Source: Burhinus oedicnemus
Lineage: Eukaryota; Chordata; Aves; Charadriiformes; Burhinidae
DNA length: 64,000 bases
Reading direction: 5' to 3'
NCBI GenBank assembly: GCA_008921705.1
Contig: VFFE01009068.1
Location: 3,667,017-3,731,016 of the forward strand
Shown here: positions 62,901 through 64,000 of the stretch, piece after piece
Numbering within the stretch: position 1 is the stretch's first letter
Layout: every line of letters begins with the position of its first letter
The notes under the pieces: model-generated
Database searches by the model: none
What the model was told of the DNA's origin: nothing
What the model saw: the letters and a program-made list of their open reading frames with translations, nothing else
Position numbers and translations under genes: made by a program

Positions 62901-64000
62901 GCAAGTTCTACCAACTACCTTGAAATTCTTAGCAGACTCTGCTGACACTGTTATTCAACAGTTTCCTGGAACAAAAAGTGAGAGATTCACCCAACACAGC
63001 TTGATCTCCTTGTCCACTTTGATAGGGAGGTTCTTCTACATGGGCGCTTGTTCATAATATATTAACTAATGTGGAACAAGCAGTCATCTCTAAATTTAAC
63101 AACTTTATTCACTTTTTTTGGTGGTGGTGTGCTTGAATGTTGGCATTATTTATGAACAACAAAATCAGGTTAGGCATAAAAAGAGTAAAATCGAAGGTCT
63201 GGTGCACTGCTAATCAAGTCAAACTAGAGTTTCTGTAGGGATGCTACTTTCCCTTTCCACCATTGTCAGTGTCCTGAGGCTATCAAGTCCCTCAATAGAG
63301 GATGTACCTATGAGTTCCATAGTTTTTCCGACTGCACTGCCATTTTTCTCAATAGAAATCTTACTCCCTCTATTTAAACAATGAAAAGGGTTGCTGTTGT
63401 TCAAGATGCAAATAAGAGGCACTGGAGTTGAGATAGAAAGTATTTTCTGCTCATTTACCTCAACCCTCTGACACTTATGTTCCACCGTATGCATATGTTT
63501 AAGAAGTTGTATGTGTGGCTCAGAACATGCTTGGTTCAAGCATATCCCACTGTTGTGTAAAGATAAGTGACCCCACCCCAAAAATATATGGGTAGACTAT
63601 ACTTCAAAAGGGAGTGAGAAAAGTTCCTGGCCACAAATCCCTCCAGTTTCCCTATACCGCACTCTAGAGGCCACAAGTATGTGAGATAAAGTGGTTGCTC
63701 TGAAAATGTGGAAGACTTTGTTTTGCGGATTTGGTTTAGAAAGCACAGAAGGCAGGTAATATGAAGAAGTGAAGGCCGAGTGGCTCGCGGAGCACCCCTG
63801 TGCTGTGGGAAAGGGCAAGAAGGCTGAATGAGGTCAACAAAGGACAAAGTGTTCCAATGCCAAACTTCACAGCTGAATACATTACAAAATGATCTACTGA
63901 GGGGCAAATGGAGTATCTGTTAGACAAAATCTATTATGTTACATAGTGATATTATGTAATTTGTGTGGTTGGTTTTGGAAAAAGATTTTTGTCTCCCGTC
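56932..64000. other. Unique AT-rich non-coding DNA
   Basis: No gene recognised. Open frames at 57299-57691 and 61755-62045 overlap other open frames on the opposite strand and match no family I know. A short tandem lies at 58849-58880. The block around 61180-61330 may be conserved non-coding DNA (see findings). Confidence 0.55.
58849..58880. repeat. Two-unit 16-bp tandem repeat
   Basis: GTTCATGTGTTAACAT occurs twice, perfectly and back to back. The second unit also forms a 7-bp inverted repeat with the following GAAC (GTTCATG at 58865-58871, CATGAAC at 58878-58884). Confidence 0.9.

Noticed and set aside
1..64000. Prokaryotic systems (operons, CRISPR arrays, phage or plasmid modules)
   Set aside because: No dense coding, no ribosome-binding patterns, no spaced repeats; the mobile elements are avian.

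Overview
This window looks like non-coding DNA from a bird, most likely one of the Neoaves. It is AT-rich by eye and has no bacterial gene organisation. Open frames are short and scattered over both strands. The recognisable mobile elements are avian: CR1 LINE pieces and two ERVL-type solo LTRs of families I know as common in Neoaves. Only about 2 kb of the 64 kb is recognisable transposon, which fits a low-repeat bird genome. The species and chromosome cannot be told from the sequence. I see no intact protein gene and no functional RNA gene. The window is probably intergenic, or lies inside a long intron.

Layout. Positions 1-12761 are unique AT-rich DNA, except for two diverged copies of one unclassified repeat in the same orientation (834-1030 and 9392-9581). 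A plus-strand solo LTR lies at 12762-13512. It has a TATA-like box, an ATTAAA polyadenylation signal and a near-perfect 5-bp target duplication. After about 11 kb of unique DNA come a CR1 3' end (24371-24533, plus) and a stretch resembling 5S rRNA (24719-24800), possibly an old 5S-derived SINE. The next 18 kb is unique, apart from simple repeats and a GC-rich, purine/pyrimidine-skewed patch at 36444-37300.

A clear minus-strand CR1 insertion at 42972-43263 keeps the last ~78 codons of CR1 ORF2. An ancient plus-strand CR1-like 3' region lies at 49848-50070. The best-defined element is a minus-strand solo LTR at 54098-54680, flanked by perfect ATTCT duplications. Another ancient minus-strand CR1 tail follows at 54894-55030. 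The last 9 kb is unique sequence with one weak exon-like segment (56812-56931).

No set of genes works together here, and I found no convincing new biological system. The most useful leads are the unclassified two-copy repeat, the 5S-like segment, the shared promoter core of the two LTRs, the exon-like segment and a few candidate conserved non-coding blocks. All of these need alignment to other bird genomes to settle. No computation or database search was run; percentages and boundaries are by-eye estimates.
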